Positions 36,401 to 44,466 of a stretch of DNA of 64,000 bases are shown here, in pieces. Position 1 is the first letter of the stretch; every line of letters starts with the position of its first letter. The stretch covers positions 186,001-250,000 of IMG/VR virus record IMGVR_UViG_3300043570_001980, one strand, 5' to 3'. Origin of the DNA: a virus. The notes below the pieces were generated by a model. That model ran no database searches, was not told where the DNA came from, and saw only the letters and a list, made by a program, of their open reading frames with translations. Position numbers and translations under genes: made by a program.

Positions 36401-36746
36401 AGTGTTGGCCGAAGATTATGTCAAGCGACAACAAATTAGAACAGGTTGGGGAACTGGAGATTGGCAAACAGGCGAAGTCGGCAAACAAAACTTGTTTGAC
36501 GAAAACTCAAAAGTCATCACAGAACTGGTCAAAGGCCTGCAGGAAAATACTCAGACCGCTACTGAAGATAAAGTCACTGGCATACTAGAAAAGTTTACAA
36601 ATTCTTTTAAAGAAATGTTTACTCAACAGTCCACACAAGGCAACGCAGTAACACCTGAGTTGATTGGTGCCATTCAAGAAATGGTACAAGCCCAGAGAGA
36701 CAATGTTAGTATCAGCAGTAAAATACTTCAAGTAAGTCAAAACTAA
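33420..36746 (+). CDS. Tape measure-like tail protein with embedded lysozyme-like domain
   Basis: 1,108 residues, mostly helical and polar, with phage tape-measure features: long helices (FVIEQLQKTTQTFQDLSDVG, LTKLTGMSRKEIQAQQDAAL), then NLGFTLMPAAATAISEFTTS. A Gly/Ala/Pro-rich linker (about 550-620) leads to residues 650-770, where NWRNNNPGNLEMGAFARSFG and FAVFPTLADGTKAKEELLFG form the NNPGNL-type domain found in virion-associated peptidoglycan hydrolases. At the usual 1.5 angstroms per residue a full-length ruler would correspond to about 165 nm, but part of the protein is this domain. It lies back to back with the gp26 chaperone and just ahead of the portal. T4 gp29 is shorter (590) and has no such domain. 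Confidence 0.75.
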   Translation: MDEQELQALFDKLRSGAQLTDDELKKLNTALNGSTKNLDQFKSAIKDGSKEVTKSLGRFALDIGDGSKGFTQLNPLIDSVSNALGGMAKAIPFAGEAMSAAVKATAEGTKFVIEQLQKTTQTFQDLSDVGAVTAKGMSGVQEQFLRSGMSLNGFQKSIKENSASLARFRGLTADGAEEFSKIVGGIVDSKAGDELRRIGFSADAIGEASGAYVAQQTRLGLAQNKTQKQLSQGAVEYAKELDQLTKLTGMSRKEIQAQQDAALSEGRFRAQYDEMVANGQEGAAKELLDFQTQISKVAPELGQAIRDQASGFTSSEAAIKGFNSTAGALPDIIERLKASEITRDQAIQELQNSTKDNIQTQRDFAKAVGDGTGTFLKYSELSDLNNATMQDGVLKAKKAQDAQVAGQDELTNKTVEAQKNMEQLSRQIQNLGFTLMPAAATAISEFTTSLNEFLKFVSKTTGIEIPGIAGGKGGTGPGQKTAAEQTKQDEENWKKATLGEKASIATAKTVETVGTALGKAFEWMGAKETGKAIQDTAAKAKEERVASDTAYLEKTGRGDAGTKKYTGGGQAAVAGPSGGAGGAGQAGGAVGSEPVGPGAQGKPGGGGADTRSTGGKATTDKPIKAVTGAGPGFTEVQTTDDEKQRREGVRNWRNNNPGNLEMGAFARSFGAVGSDGRFAVFPTLADGTKAKEELLFGSKSKYANLSITDALNRYAPPNENNTAAYIKSVASAVGVDPSTILNKLDSGQRQQMLAAISRVEGFKTGKIVSAADGGVFSGPTKGYPATLHGTEAVIPMSDGKSIPVKFDKPDRQQLVDAYKDMFKTLNPSKTDSINISDIVDEMSKSMAPVKFEPPSIQQLIETYGDAFRTLIPGMTVNKQGDGLAIELGSVADKLSMAVDEMFAAMPEMKKQFNYGKMEPGDFMRAMLATPEGKVFSAQNDIGVQGLNGPQTEESKALRGQYDLIREMIRQQDSAAIKAGKMAGGSIEDPLSRMEVLAEDYVKRQQIRTGWGTGDWQTGEVGKQNLFDENSKVITELVKGLQENTQTATEDKVTGILEKFTNSFKEMFTQQSTQGNAVTPELIGAIQEMVQAQRDNVSISSKILQVSQN

Positions 36747-36748
36747 CG

Positions 36749-36755
36749 GTAAATA
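36749..36755 (+). promoter_or_regulatory. Late-promoter-like box abutting portal gene
   Basis: GTAAATA ending seven bases before the gp20 ATG (TAGCACT between), with no Shine-Dalgarno sequence. A late start here would give an almost leaderless portal mRNA. Confidence 0.45.
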
Positions 36756-36762
36756 TAGCACT

Positions 36763-38532
36763 ATGTCGTGGAAAAAATATTTTAAAGTTGCCAACTCAAA
36801 TGGTGAACTGAGTCCTTTATCAGGAAAAGGTTCTGACGGTCTACCCGGTTACGGTCGTAACGATGGTAGAGATCCTATGAAAGGACATGCTGACATTGTT
36901 TACAGAAACTATGCCAGCAGATTGCCCGAAGTCTACACTGGCCATCCAAATCGTGTTGAGCGTTATAACCAATACGAAAATATGGACAGTGACAGTGAGA
37001 TCAATGCGTGTCTTGATATTCTGGCAGAATTTTCTACTCAAAAGAACGAAAACAACTCAACTCCTTTTGAAGTACAGTACAACGAAACTCCCACAGACAA
37101 TGAAATTAGTATTATCAAGCAACAGCTTCAGCAATGGGTCAAGCTTAACAAGTTAGATCAGCGCATGTTCCGTATTTTCCGTAACACATTAAAATACGGA
37201 GATCAAGTGTTTGTACGAGATCCAGAAACATTTGAAATGTACTGGGTAGACATGACCAAAGTAGCTAGAGTTATTGTCAACGAAAGTGAAGGCAAAAGAC
37301 CCGAGCAGTATGTAATTCGTGACATTAATCCAAACTTTCAGAATCTTTCAATAGCAGTTAAAACCACCACAGACTTTCAGAGTAATCCACCGTCAACTGG
37401 TTATACAGCACCCTACAATTACTCAGCACCTAACGCTGGTGCCGGCGGCTCTGGCGGCAATAGATTTAGTGCCGCAATGAATGAAACAGTTATTGATGCA
37501 AAACACGTGGTACACCTGAGTTTAAGCGAAGGCCTGGATTTTTATTGGCCGTTTGGCATGAGCGTACTGGAAACAATTTTCCGTGTTTTTAAACAAAAAG
37601 AACTGTTGGAAGATGCGGTTCTTATCTATCGTGTGGCCCGTGCTCCTGAACGTAGAGTGTTTAAAATTGACGTGGGTAACATGCCAAGTCACATGGCCAT
37701 GGCCTTTGTTGAACGAGTTAAAAACGAAATTCACCAACGTAGAATTCCCAGTCATACTGGCGGCGGCCAAAATGTCATGGATTCAAGCTATAACCCACTG
37801 AGTATCAACGAAGATTACTTCTTCCCACAAACAGCAGACGGTCGTGGTTCAAGTGTAGATACCCTGCCCGGTGGTTCAAATCTTGGCGAAATCGACGATT
37901 TAAAGTATTTTAATAACAAAATGTGTCGTGGATTGCGTGTGCCTTCGAGCTATTTGCCCACAGGTCCTGATGACAGCGATCGTCCAATGAATGATGGTCG
38001 TGTGGGTACTGCGCTCATACAAGAATACCGTTTTAACCAGTACTGTGAACGACTACAACGTTTAGTTGTAGAAAAACTTGACGATGAATTCAAAATGTTC
38101 ATGCGTTGGAGAGGATTTAACATTGACTCAGGGCTATTCAGTATTGAGTTTAATCCGCCACAGAACTTTGCCAGTTACCGCGAAGCTGAATTAGATACCA
38201 CAAGAGTCAGCACGTTTGGTGCATTAGAACAAGTTCCTTATCTATCAAAACGTTTCTTATTAAAACGTTATCTTGGATTGTCCGAAGAAGAAATTGCAGA
38301 AAATGAAGAACTTTGGCATCAAGAGCGAGCACAACCTGATGCTCCGGGCTCAACTGGTCAGGACCTACGTAGTGTGGGCGTTACACCAGCTGATTTTGAA
38401 ACTGATATTCAAACCGGTGAAGAAATGGCTGATGCGCAAGCAACTCCAGATCTTGGTGCAGAAGCTGGACTTGCCCCTGGATCTCAACCAGCCGCGGGTA
38501 TCACACCACCCGGTCCTACGCCTGCGGTATAA
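36763..38532 (+). CDS. 20: Portal vertex protein gp20
   Basis: 589 residues (T4 gp20 is 524). The conserved segments are YENMDSDSEINACLDILAEF, MFRIFRNTLKYGDQVFVRD, FKQKELLEDAVLIYRVARAP, ERRVFKIDVGNMP and EIDDLKYFNNKMCRGLRVPS. gp20 forms the dodecameric ring through which DNA enters the head. A Gly/Ser-rich insertion (GAGGSGGN) lies near residue 230 and a Pro/Ala-rich tail follows residue 530. It is the first gene of the head module 20-core-core-21-22-23. A TATAAATA overlaps its stop codon. Confidence 0.95.
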   Translation: MSWKKYFKVANSNGELSPLSGKGSDGLPGYGRNDGRDPMKGHADIVYRNYASRLPEVYTGHPNRVERYNQYENMDSDSEINACLDILAEFSTQKNENNSTPFEVQYNETPTDNEISIIKQQLQQWVKLNKLDQRMFRIFRNTLKYGDQVFVRDPETFEMYWVDMTKVARVIVNESEGKRPEQYVIRDINPNFQNLSIAVKTTTDFQSNPPSTGYTAPYNYSAPNAGAGGSGGNRFSAAMNETVIDAKHVVHLSLSEGLDFYWPFGMSVLETIFRVFKQKELLEDAVLIYRVARAPERRVFKIDVGNMPSHMAMAFVERVKNEIHQRRIPSHTGGGQNVMDSSYNPLSINEDYFFPQTADGRGSSVDTLPGGSNLGEIDDLKYFNNKMCRGLRVPSSYLPTGPDDSDRPMNDGRVGTALIQEYRFNQYCERLQRLVVEKLDDEFKMFMRWRGFNIDSGLFSIEFNPPQNFASYREAELDTTRVSTFGALEQVPYLSKRFLLKRYLGLSEEEIAENEELWHQERAQPDAPGSTGQDLRSVGVTPADFETDIQTGEEMADAQATPDLGAEAGLAPGSQPAAGITPPGPTPAV

Positions 38533-38535
38533 ATA
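38528..38535 (+). promoter_or_regulatory. Perfect T4-type late promoter at the end of gp20
   Basis: TATAAATA, the exact T4 late consensus, overlapping the portal stop and ending five bases before the next ATG at 38541. With T4 spacing the +1 is the A of that ATG. Confidence 0.65.
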
Positions 38536-38540
38536 TTATT

Positions 38541-38759
38541 ATGATATTAAACGAAGTTTATCAACGTAGTCCAGACGCTTATCAAGAAGTTGCACAAGAC
38601 AACTCTCAACCTAAATTGGGAGACCTTCGTAAGACTAAATTAACTCTGCGACAGATTAATAAGCTTCGACGTATGAACGATGTTCGTACCTATGAGTTCA
38701 AAGAAAAACTTAAAAAAGTTCAACAACAATACGCCCCACCGGCGCAACCAATGGCATAA
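38541..38759 (+). CDS. Small prohead core-like protein between gp20 and gp21
   Basis: 72 residues. The sequence (ILNEVYQRSPDAYQEVAQDN, LRKTKLTLRQINKLRRMNDV, FKEKLKKVQQQYAPP) is basic and helical. Its place directly after the portal gene is the one held by prohead core gp67 in T4, though T4 gp67 is acidic and I do not claim direct homology. No ribosome binding site precedes the ATG; a perfect late promoter box ends five bases upstream, predicting a leaderless message. Confidence 0.7.
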   Translation: MILNEVYQRSPDAYQEVAQDNSQPKLGDLRKTKLTLRQINKLRRMNDVRTYEFKEKLKKVQQQYAPPAQPMA

Positions 38760-38832
38760 TTGACAAAATTTTAATATTTCTGTCAAAAAGTGCGAAAATT
38801 TACCCTATATCTACCCAGTTTATTGCATCTGT

Positions 38833-38840
38833 CTTAAATA
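38833..38840 (+). promoter_or_regulatory. Possible late promoter upstream of the acidic core protein
   Basis: CTTAAATA, 31 bases before the ATG at 38872, in a 112-base gap that otherwise shows no gene. A GGAG ribosome binding site follows at 38862-38865. Confidence 0.4.
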
Positions 38841-38871
38841 AAGCACAGAGCCATTTACATTGGAGGATCTT

Positions 38872-39687
38872 ATGAGTAAATTTGAACAATTAATTGAATA
38901 CGTCATTAATGACGAAAACGACAAAGCTCGCGAGCTTTTCCACAACATTGTTGTAGAAAAAAGTCGTGCCATCTATGAAGAAATGATGGAAGAAGAGGAA
39001 GTAAAAGACGACGAGTCTGAGGGCGAGGAATTAGATGAATCAGAAGAAGAACTTGACGAAGCCGACATGGGCGGTGATCAAGCCGACGAGCTGATTGATG
39101 ATATTGAAGTTGAAGAAGAAGGTTTAAGCTTTGAAGGCGAAGACGACGGCGAAGAAGGCATGGAAGACGAAGAGTCTGCAGAAAACCTCGAAGACCGTGT
39201 GGTTAACCTTGAAGACAAACTAGACGAACTAATGGCCGAATTTGAAAGCCTAATGGGTGACGAAGAAGGCAGTGATGACATGGATGACATGGATGACATG
39301 GATGACATGGGCGGAATGGACGACATGGGCGACGACGGCATGAGCGACGAAGAAGTTGTTGATGACGAGTTTGAAACTGAAGGTATGTTCCAAGAAGCTG
39401 TTACTTTAAAAGCTGTTGCAAAACCAAACAACAGTGAAGAAGCTAACAACAAGAAAAGTGTAGTAGCTGCCAACAGTGGCGCACGTGGTGCAATGGCCAA
39501 GCCAGTGCATGCCGGTGCTAACGAAGGTGGTCATCACGACACAGCCGCATACAAAAACGCCACTAAAGATTTGATTGGTAAAGTTGGTAACACACCAGCA
39601 CAATCAACTCAAAGACCAACTCCAGCCACAAAGCCACAATTAGGCCAAGCCGCTGGTGTTAATACTAAGCCAGTAATTGGCAAATAA
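38872..39687 (+). CDS. Acidic prohead core/scaffold protein
   Basis: 271 residues from the ATG at 38872, chosen because GGAG lies seven bases upstream; an in-frame TTG at 38860 lies on top of that site. The N terminus (MSKFEQLIEYVINDENDKAR, FHNIVVEKSRAIYEEMMEEE) is followed by a very acidic region with a run of DDM repeats, and then a basic, Ala/Thr/Pro-rich C terminus. Position and composition correspond to the gp67/gp68-type prohead core, which packs inside the prohead and is degraded by gp21. The C-terminal third may be cleaved to peptides. Confidence 0.75.
   Translation: MSKFEQLIEYVINDENDKARELFHNIVVEKSRAIYEEMMEEEEVKDDESEGEELDESEEELDEADMGGDQADELIDDIEVEEEGLSFEGEDDGEEGMEDEESAENLEDRVVNLEDKLDELMAEFESLMGDEEGSDDMDDMDDMDDMGGMDDMGDDGMSDEEVVDDEFETEGMFQEAVTLKAVAKPNNSEEANNKKSVVAANSGARGAMAKPVHAGANEGGHHDTAAYKNATKDLIGKVGNTPAQSTQRPTPATKPQLGQAAGVNTKPVIGK
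39268..39343 (+). repeat. GATGACATG triplet-type repeat in the core gene
   Basis: Tandem GATGACATG units (Asp-Asp-Met), several perfect, then degenerate copies with GGC and GAC codons. The array is a probable slippage hotspot that keeps frame. Confidence 0.75.
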
Positions 39688-39699
39688 GGACTACAGGTA

Positions 39700-40326
39700 A
39701 TGGCTCTTTACCTTAGAGAAAATCTTACCTTTAACCAGGCCAACATTATTGTTGAAGGCTCGGGCGAAGGTAAGGATCTCCACATGGTAGGAATCTGCAT
39801 TCAGGGCGGAGTTAAAAACGCCAACGAACGTGTGTACCCAGTTAACGAAATTGAACGTGCAGTTGGCACGTTAAATGAACAGATTACCAATGGTTATTCT
39901 GTTATGGGTGAGGTAGATCACCCTGACGATCTTAAAATTAATCTTGATCGAGTTAGTCATATGATCACATCCATGTGGATGGATGGTCCAAACGGATTCG
40001 GCAAGTTAAAAATTTTACCAACACCAATGGGTCAACTAGTTAAAACTATGTTGGAAAGTGGTGTTAAATTAGGAGTTTCGAGCCGCGGTTCCGGAAACGT
40101 AAACGAGGCCAACGGACATGTCAGTGACTTTGAAATAGTCACTGTAGATGTGGTTGCCCAACCCAGTGCGCCTAACGCATATCCAAAAGCCATCTATGAA
40201 GGCTTGATGAATATGAAATACGGACATCGTGTGCTAGAAATAGCACGTGACGCTGGCCAGGACAACAAAGTACAGAGATATTTGAAGGGCGAAATTACTA
40301 AGCTCATCAAAGATCTCAAGATTTGA
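39700..40326 (+). CDS. 21: Prohead core protease gp21
   Basis: 208 residues, close to T4 gp21 (212). The conserved serine-protease residues are visible: GEVDHPDD (His74) and GVKLGVSSRGSG (Ser127/128), with the following DFEIVTVDVVAQPSAP segment of the family. gp21 cleaves the scaffold and capsid proteins during head maturation, at sites of the form Leu/Ile-x-Glu. It follows the acidic core gene after 12 bases and is followed by gp22 after ten, with GAGGAGA as ribosome binding site for gp22. Confidence 0.95.
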   Translation: MALYLRENLTFNQANIIVEGSGEGKDLHMVGICIQGGVKNANERVYPVNEIERAVGTLNEQITNGYSVMGEVDHPDDLKINLDRVSHMITSMWMDGPNGFGKLKILPTPMGQLVKTMLESGVKLGVSSRGSGNVNEANGHVSDFEIVTVDVVAQPSAPNAYPKAIYEGLMNMKYGHRVLEIARDAGQDNKVQRYLKGEITKLIKDLKI

Positions 40327-40336
40327 GGAGAATCGC

Positions 40337-41425
40337 ATGCTAGATGCTATTAAACCGTTATTAGATAGCGACCTGATCAACGAGGAAACTCGTAGCGAGA
40401 TCTCTGAAGCTTGGGAAGCCAAGCTAAATGAGACACGTGAGATGGTACGTGCAGAACTACGTGAAGAGTTTGCACAACGCTATGAGCATGATAAGACTGT
40501 AATGGTAGAAGCTCTAGATCGCATGGTAACAGAAGGTCTCAAAGTAGAACTTGAGCAAGTGGCCGCTGAAAAGCGTAATCTTGCTGAAGACCGCGTTAAG
40601 TTCCAAGGCAAGATGAAAGAATCAGCTACAAAGTTTAACAACTTTATGGTTTCTAAACTTGCTGAAGAAATTGGCGAACTACGTAAAGACCGTAAAGCAC
40701 ACAATGAAGGACTAGAAAAACTAGAAAAATTCATTGTTATGGCTCTTGCAGAAGAGATCCAGGAGTTTGCAAAAGACAAGAAGGACGTTGTTGAAACCAA
40801 AGTTCGTCTAGTCCGTGAAGCTCGTGCAAAATTGGAAAGCTTAAAGTCACGTTTCGTAAAAGAAAGTGCCGCTAAGATGAGCCAAGCTGTTAGTCATCAT
40901 CTAAAAGCTGAACTATCACAGTTAAATGAAGACATCAAAGTTGCTCGAGAGAATAACTTTGGACGTAAAATCTTTGAAGCGTATGCAGCCGAATTCAGCA
41001 ACACTCATTTAAATGAGAAAGTTGAAATGCGTAAACTGCACAATGTAATCGCAGAAAAAGAACGTCAACTGGCGGAAGCCACAAGAATCGCCAAGGATGC
41101 TAAAGTTTTAGTTGAATCCAAAGAGCGTGAAGTTCGAATGATTAAAGAATCCAATGTACGTCAAGGTACTATGGAGGAATTGCTTTCTCCTCTAAACGAA
41201 GAGAAGCGCGAAGTCATGAAAAACTTACTGGAAAGCGTCCAAACTAACCGTTTGACAAACGCCTACGAAAAGTACTTACCAGCTGTACTAGCTAATACCA
41301 CACCAAAAGCTAAAAAGGTGATTAGTGAAAGTGTTAGTGTTGTAACTGGTGATAAAACAGTCAAAGCGATTGAAGAAGATAAAAACAATGTTATCGACAT
41401 CAAGCGTTTAGCAGGACTGAATTAA
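40337..41425 (+). CDS. 22: Prohead core scaffolding protein gp22
   Basis: 362 residues of almost continuous charged helix (MLDAIKPLLDSDLINEETRS, KVEMRKLHNVIAEKERQLAE), ending with EEDKNNVIDIKRLAGLN, as in marine T4-like gp22. T4 gp22 is 269 residues. It forms the core on which gp23 assembles and is destroyed by gp21. EELLSPLNEEKREVMKNLLE is the most conserved part seen. It lies between gp21 and gp23, 19 bases before the latter. Confidence 0.92.
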   Translation: MLDAIKPLLDSDLINEETRSEISEAWEAKLNETREMVRAELREEFAQRYEHDKTVMVEALDRMVTEGLKVELEQVAAEKRNLAEDRVKFQGKMKESATKFNNFMVSKLAEEIGELRKDRKAHNEGLEKLEKFIVMALAEEIQEFAKDKKDVVETKVRLVREARAKLESLKSRFVKESAAKMSQAVSHHLKAELSQLNEDIKVARENNFGRKIFEAYAAEFSNTHLNEKVEMRKLHNVIAEKERQLAEATRIAKDAKVLVESKEREVRMIKESNVRQGTMEELLSPLNEEKREVMKNLLESVQTNRLTNAYEKYLPAVLANTTPKAKKVISESVSVVTGDKTVKAIEEDKNNVIDIKRLAGLN

Positions 41426-41444
41426 GAAAATTAAGGAGACTTAA

Positions 41445-42662
41445 ATGTCACAAGAATTATTAGAAGGTCGTTGGGACGAGACTAAAGAAGCCCTGCTCGA
41501 AGGTCTAAAAGGTAACCGTCGCAACTCGATGAACGTGATCCTAGAGAATACACGTAAGTACCTAAAAGAAAACGCAAGTGCTGGTTCAACATCAGCAGGT
41601 AACATTGCCACACTTAACCGTGTGATTCTTCCAGTTATCCGTCGTGTCATGCCAACAGTTATTGCTAACGAGTTGGTTGGTGTACAACCAATGACAGGAC
41701 CAGTTGGTCAGATTCACACTCTGCGTGTACGCTATGCGTCTACAATGACTGATCAAACAGCAGCCGCTACTTCTGTAGTTGCTGGTGAAGAAGCATTGTC
41801 ACCATTCAAGATCGCTACAGCATACTCTGCAGGCGCTCGTGGTGCTGATAACGCCGCAACAACACAAACAGCCGCTCAAGGTTACTCTGGTGCTCCAACA
41901 TCAACCCTTGAAGGCAACGGTGGTCGTCAGATCTCCGTTCAAATCTTGAAACAAGCTGTTGAAGCCAAGACTCGCAAATTGCAAGCTCGTTGGACTTTTG
42001 AAGCCGCTCAAGACGCACAAGCTATGCATGGTATCGACGTTGAAGCCGAAATTATGGCAGCTTTGGCTCAAGAGATCACAGCTGAAATTGACCAAGAGAT
42101 TCTATTGAGCCTGCGCTCATTGGCTTCTACTGAGTTCACATACAACCAAGCTACCGTTTCTGGTACAGCTACATTCGTTGGTGACGAACATGCCGCATTG
42201 GCAGTTTTGATCAACCGTGTTGCTAACTTGATCGCCCAACGTACACGTCGTGGCGCAGGTAACTGGGCTGTTGTTTCTCCAGCATCTTTGACAGTATTGC
42301 AATCTGCTACAACTAGCGCATTTGCACGTACTACAGAAGGTACATTCGAAGCACCTACAAACACCAAGTTTGTTGGTACATTGAACGGCGCTATGCGTGT
42401 GTTCGTTGACTCTTATGCATCTGACTCAACACCAGTGTTGGTTGGTTACAAAGGTTCTTCAGAAGCTGACGCAGCCGCATTCTACTGCCCATACATTCCG
42501 TTGATGAGCAGTGGTGTTGTACTTGATCCATCAACATTCGAACCAGTTGTGTCATTCATGACACGTTACGGTTACATTGAACTTACTAACACAGCAAGTT
42601 CTTTCGGTAACGCTGGTGACTATGTTGGCGAGATCGCTGTATCTAACCTTTCATTCTCCTAA
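41445..42662 (+). CDS. 23: Major capsid protein gp23
   Basis: 405 residues; T4 gp23 is 521, so insertion-domain sequence is missing, as in many aquatic T4-like phages. IATLNRVILPVIRRVMPTVI, ANELVGVQPMTGPVGQIHTL and the closing FEPVVSFMTRYGYIELTNTA are highly diagnostic. A Leu-Lys-Glu at residues 40-42 before NASAG is a likely gp21 cleavage point that removes the N-terminal helix. A strong AAGGAG ribosome binding site precedes it. The gene uses preferred codons and ends at a strong terminator, fitting very high late expression. Confidence 0.97.
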   Translation: MSQELLEGRWDETKEALLEGLKGNRRNSMNVILENTRKYLKENASAGSTSAGNIATLNRVILPVIRRVMPTVIANELVGVQPMTGPVGQIHTLRVRYASTMTDQTAAATSVVAGEEALSPFKIATAYSAGARGADNAATTQTAAQGYSGAPTSTLEGNGGRQISVQILKQAVEAKTRKLQARWTFEAAQDAQAMHGIDVEAEIMAALAQEITAEIDQEILLSLRSLASTEFTYNQATVSGTATFVGDEHAALAVLINRVANLIAQRTRRGAGNWAVVSPASLTVLQSATTSAFARTTEGTFEAPTNTKFVGTLNGAMRVFVDSYASDSTPVLVGYKGSSEADAAAFYCPYIPLMSSGVVLDPSTFEPVVSFMTRYGYIELTNTASSFGNAGDYVGEIAVSNLSFS

Positions 42663-42693
42663 TCAGAGAACTACCCAGGGATGGGAAGAAGGA

Positions 42694-42716
42694 AAAGGGC
42701 CGAAAGGCCCTTTTTC
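42694..42716. terminator. Terminator after gp23 (works on both strands)
   Basis: AAAGGGCC, loop GAAA, GGCCCTTT, then TTTC. The complement also ends in a T-rich run, so the element can serve both gp23 and the convergent 42749 gene. Confidence 0.9.
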
Positions 42717-42748
42717 TTTGATACTAAAAATTCTAGCTCAACGACCTA

Positions 42749-43081
42749 TCACCCTTCGGCACTATATCTGTGTCTTATTGCAAGAGATAAAATTACTGCC
42801 GTTTCGCTGGTGCCGTCGGGCATGGCATATAAGTCACAAACGCCGGCACAATCCTGTGCAATCAACTGGGCAAACTTTTCTAGTCTAGAATCCCACATAT
42901 CTCTTTTTGCTCCAAGACCATAAACGTCCATGCCAGATGTTTTTTCAAATTCTCGAAGTCTCATCTTGAGTAATGATTGACCACGAGCCTTTGCAAACTT
43001 TTCATAATCTTCTTGTGTGCCTTCGCTATAGCCACCGTCACCTGCGTGAATATCACTACCTGCTTTAATATTTTTATTCAT
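42749..43081 (-). CDS. Small protein of unknown function
   Basis: 110 residues, no family recognised. The N terminus (MNKNIKAGSDIHAGDGGYSE) is polar; the middle (FAKARGQSLLKMRLREFEKT) is helical; the C terminus reads GVCDLYAMPDGTSETAVILS. It overlaps the upstream GIY-YIG gene by four bases (ATGA) and is expressed with it. No signal or membrane segment is seen. Confidence 0.65.
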   Translation of the reverse strand: MNKNIKAGSDIHAGDGGYSEGTQEDYEKFAKARGQSLLKMRLREFEKTSGMDVYGLGAKRDMWDSRLEKFAQLIAQDCAGVCDLYAMPDGTSETAVILSLAIRHRYSAEG

Positions 43082-43728
43082 ACATCAATCTTTAAAATTT
43101 TTTTAACTTTGACCAGGTCCAGACTGGGATTACAAGCAGGTATTGCATTGTGCTTCTTGTAAAATTCCACTAACAAATCTAATTCTATTTCTTTACAGTA
43201 GCTGGGGTGCATTGGCAGATAAGCTTGATAAACGTGATCAATTTTATCTAGACCAAATTTTTCTTTAAACACAGTACCACATCCGTACGGACTGAGTCTT
43301 GGATTTCTTACAGTTCCTTTAAAATCTGTACGCCTACCCAGCATGCTGTTTCTACTGGTAGCTCTGCTTTCTCCAATATAAATCACTCCAGGATCTAGTA
43401 GATTAGCTGATCCAGCTGGAGCATCGTTTTCAAACACTCCGTATATGTAACAGCCCGGATGAGATTTGTCAAACCCCCAGGATTCATTCCAGGATTCGTC
43501 GATTTGATGCCAAGTTGTAAATTCTGTTAAGCCGGGCTTTGATGTTGCAGTTACCTGTGCAGTAAATGCAGACTTACCGCTGATCTCAGCACACTTAAAC
43601 AAACTGTAGGCCAGTTGATTTACATTATCACAGTGAGTAAACACCTGATATAATTGTTCTTCAGTAAGGCCATGATTTCCTGAACCAGTGCGTATATTTT
43701 GTGCAAGTATTCTTGCAAGGTCTTGCAT
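43078..43728 (-). CDS. GIY-YIG nuclease family protein
   Basis: 216 residues. CYIYGVF (93-99) and VIYIGES (115-121) form the GIY-YIG strand pair, followed by SRNSMLGRRTDF with the expected basic residues and KEIELDLLVEFYKKHNAIP near residue 185, which supplies a candidate catalytic Glu. Residues 1-75 form a separate helical N-terminal region. It may be a homing-type or DNA-degrading endonuclease. Upstream on the minus strand are a CCTAAATA late box and an AAAGGA ribosome binding site. It is inserted between the capsid gene and the fibre genes, in reverse orientation. Confidence 0.75.
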   Translation of the reverse strand: MQDLARILAQNIRTGSGNHGLTEEQLYQVFTHCDNVNQLAYSLFKCAEISGKSAFTAQVTATSKPGLTEFTTWHQIDESWNESWGFDKSHPGCYIYGVFENDAPAGSANLLDPGVIYIGESRATSRNSMLGRRTDFKGTVRNPRLSPYGCGTVFKEKFGLDKIDHVYQAYLPMHPSYCKEIELDLLVEFYKKHNAIPACNPSLDLVKVKKILKIDV

Positions 43729-43754
43729 TTAAAATCCTTTTGTTTAGTGTAAAC

Positions 43755-43762
43755 TATTTAGG
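43755..43762 (-). promoter_or_regulatory. Late promoter box for the GIY-YIG gene
   Basis: CCTAAATA on the minus strand, 26 bases upstream of the 43728 ATG, with AAAGGA between. Confidence 0.5.
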
Positions 43763-43782
43763 CAATATTGTCAATAATTTTG

Positions 43783-43790
43783 GTTAAATA
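43783..43790 (+). promoter_or_regulatory. Late-promoter-like box abutting the GTG at 43796
   Basis: GTTAAATA ending five bases before the GTG start, with no Shine-Dalgarno sequence. A leaderless GTG message would result. Confidence 0.45.
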
Positions 43791-43795
43791 GTGTT

Positions 43796-44458
43796 GTGGC
43801 CAAAATATTTTATACACCCCCGGGATACTCAGGTACTGCCCAATTAACAGCATCAAACGGTCTTGTAATTGAAAATCAAGCTCGCTGGCGTTTCAGTGAA
43901 CAAGGATACAACGACGGGGCAACGTTTGGTGTTAGCCTTAGCTGGCCCGATAAAGCTGTGGGTGAATTCAGCTACGGGCAACCAGCACAAAAGATCAAAC
44001 CTGAATCTTCTGGATTATTACATGTTAAAGGAACAAACTGGCCTATAGCAGTAATTGGCAATTCTCTACAGTCATACACCAATCCTGACACTAGCCAAAC
44101 ATATCCAGCCAGCCAATGTAGGATTTTAGTAACGGGTCACTGGCAAGTTAATCGTCAACCAAACAGCAACTCATGGAACTCAATAGGAGTTTTTTATAAA
44201 GGCTTAACCACTACCGATCTCGGAGACAGGGATATGGATCCGTACTTGTTGAACTATAACTCCCCAGATGCAACTTATGTAATTCAAGGAGCCAATGTCA
44301 CTGGCGGTGCCCAAGATACATTTACCACTCGCGAATTTTCCTGCAGATGCGAACACAGCACAACCAGCAATAATTCCAATAGAGAATATCAATCCAATGC
44401 AATTGCTCAACCTATATTTGTGTACACATACAGCATGAGTTGGGAAATAGAAGTTTAA
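43796..44458 (+). CDS. Probable virion protein of unknown function
   Basis: 220 residues from a GTG start. The sequence is beta-rich and aromatic (AKIFYTPPGYSGTAQLTASN, RWRFSEQGYNDGATFGVSLS, FVYTYSMSWEIEV), typical of virion surface proteins, but I do not recognise it. There is no ribosome binding site; a GTTAAATA box ends five bases before the start. A CATAAATA lies directly after its stop and begins the next unit. It opens the fibre region, so a structural or adhesin role is likely by position. Confidence 0.6.
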   Translation: MAKIFYTPPGYSGTAQLTASNGLVIENQARWRFSEQGYNDGATFGVSLSWPDKAVGEFSYGQPAQKIKPESSGLLHVKGTNWPIAVIGNSLQSYTNPDTSQTYPASQCRILVTGHWQVNRQPNSNSWNSIGVFYKGLTTTDLGDRDMDPYLLNYNSPDATYVIQGANVTGGAQDTFTTREFSCRCEHSTTSNNSNREYQSNAIAQPIFVYTYSMSWEIEV

Positions 44459-44466
44459 CATAAATA
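44459..44466 (+). promoter_or_regulatory. Late promoter with a ~90-base leader
   Basis: CATAAATA immediately after the 44458 stop. The leader to the ATG at 44559 is unusually long for this genome and ends in AAGGAGA. Confidence 0.65.

Noticed and set aside
39078-39500. Minus-strand 140-residue Ser-rich ORF
   Set aside because: It is the antisense shadow of the acidic GAT/GAC/GAA-rich core protein gene.
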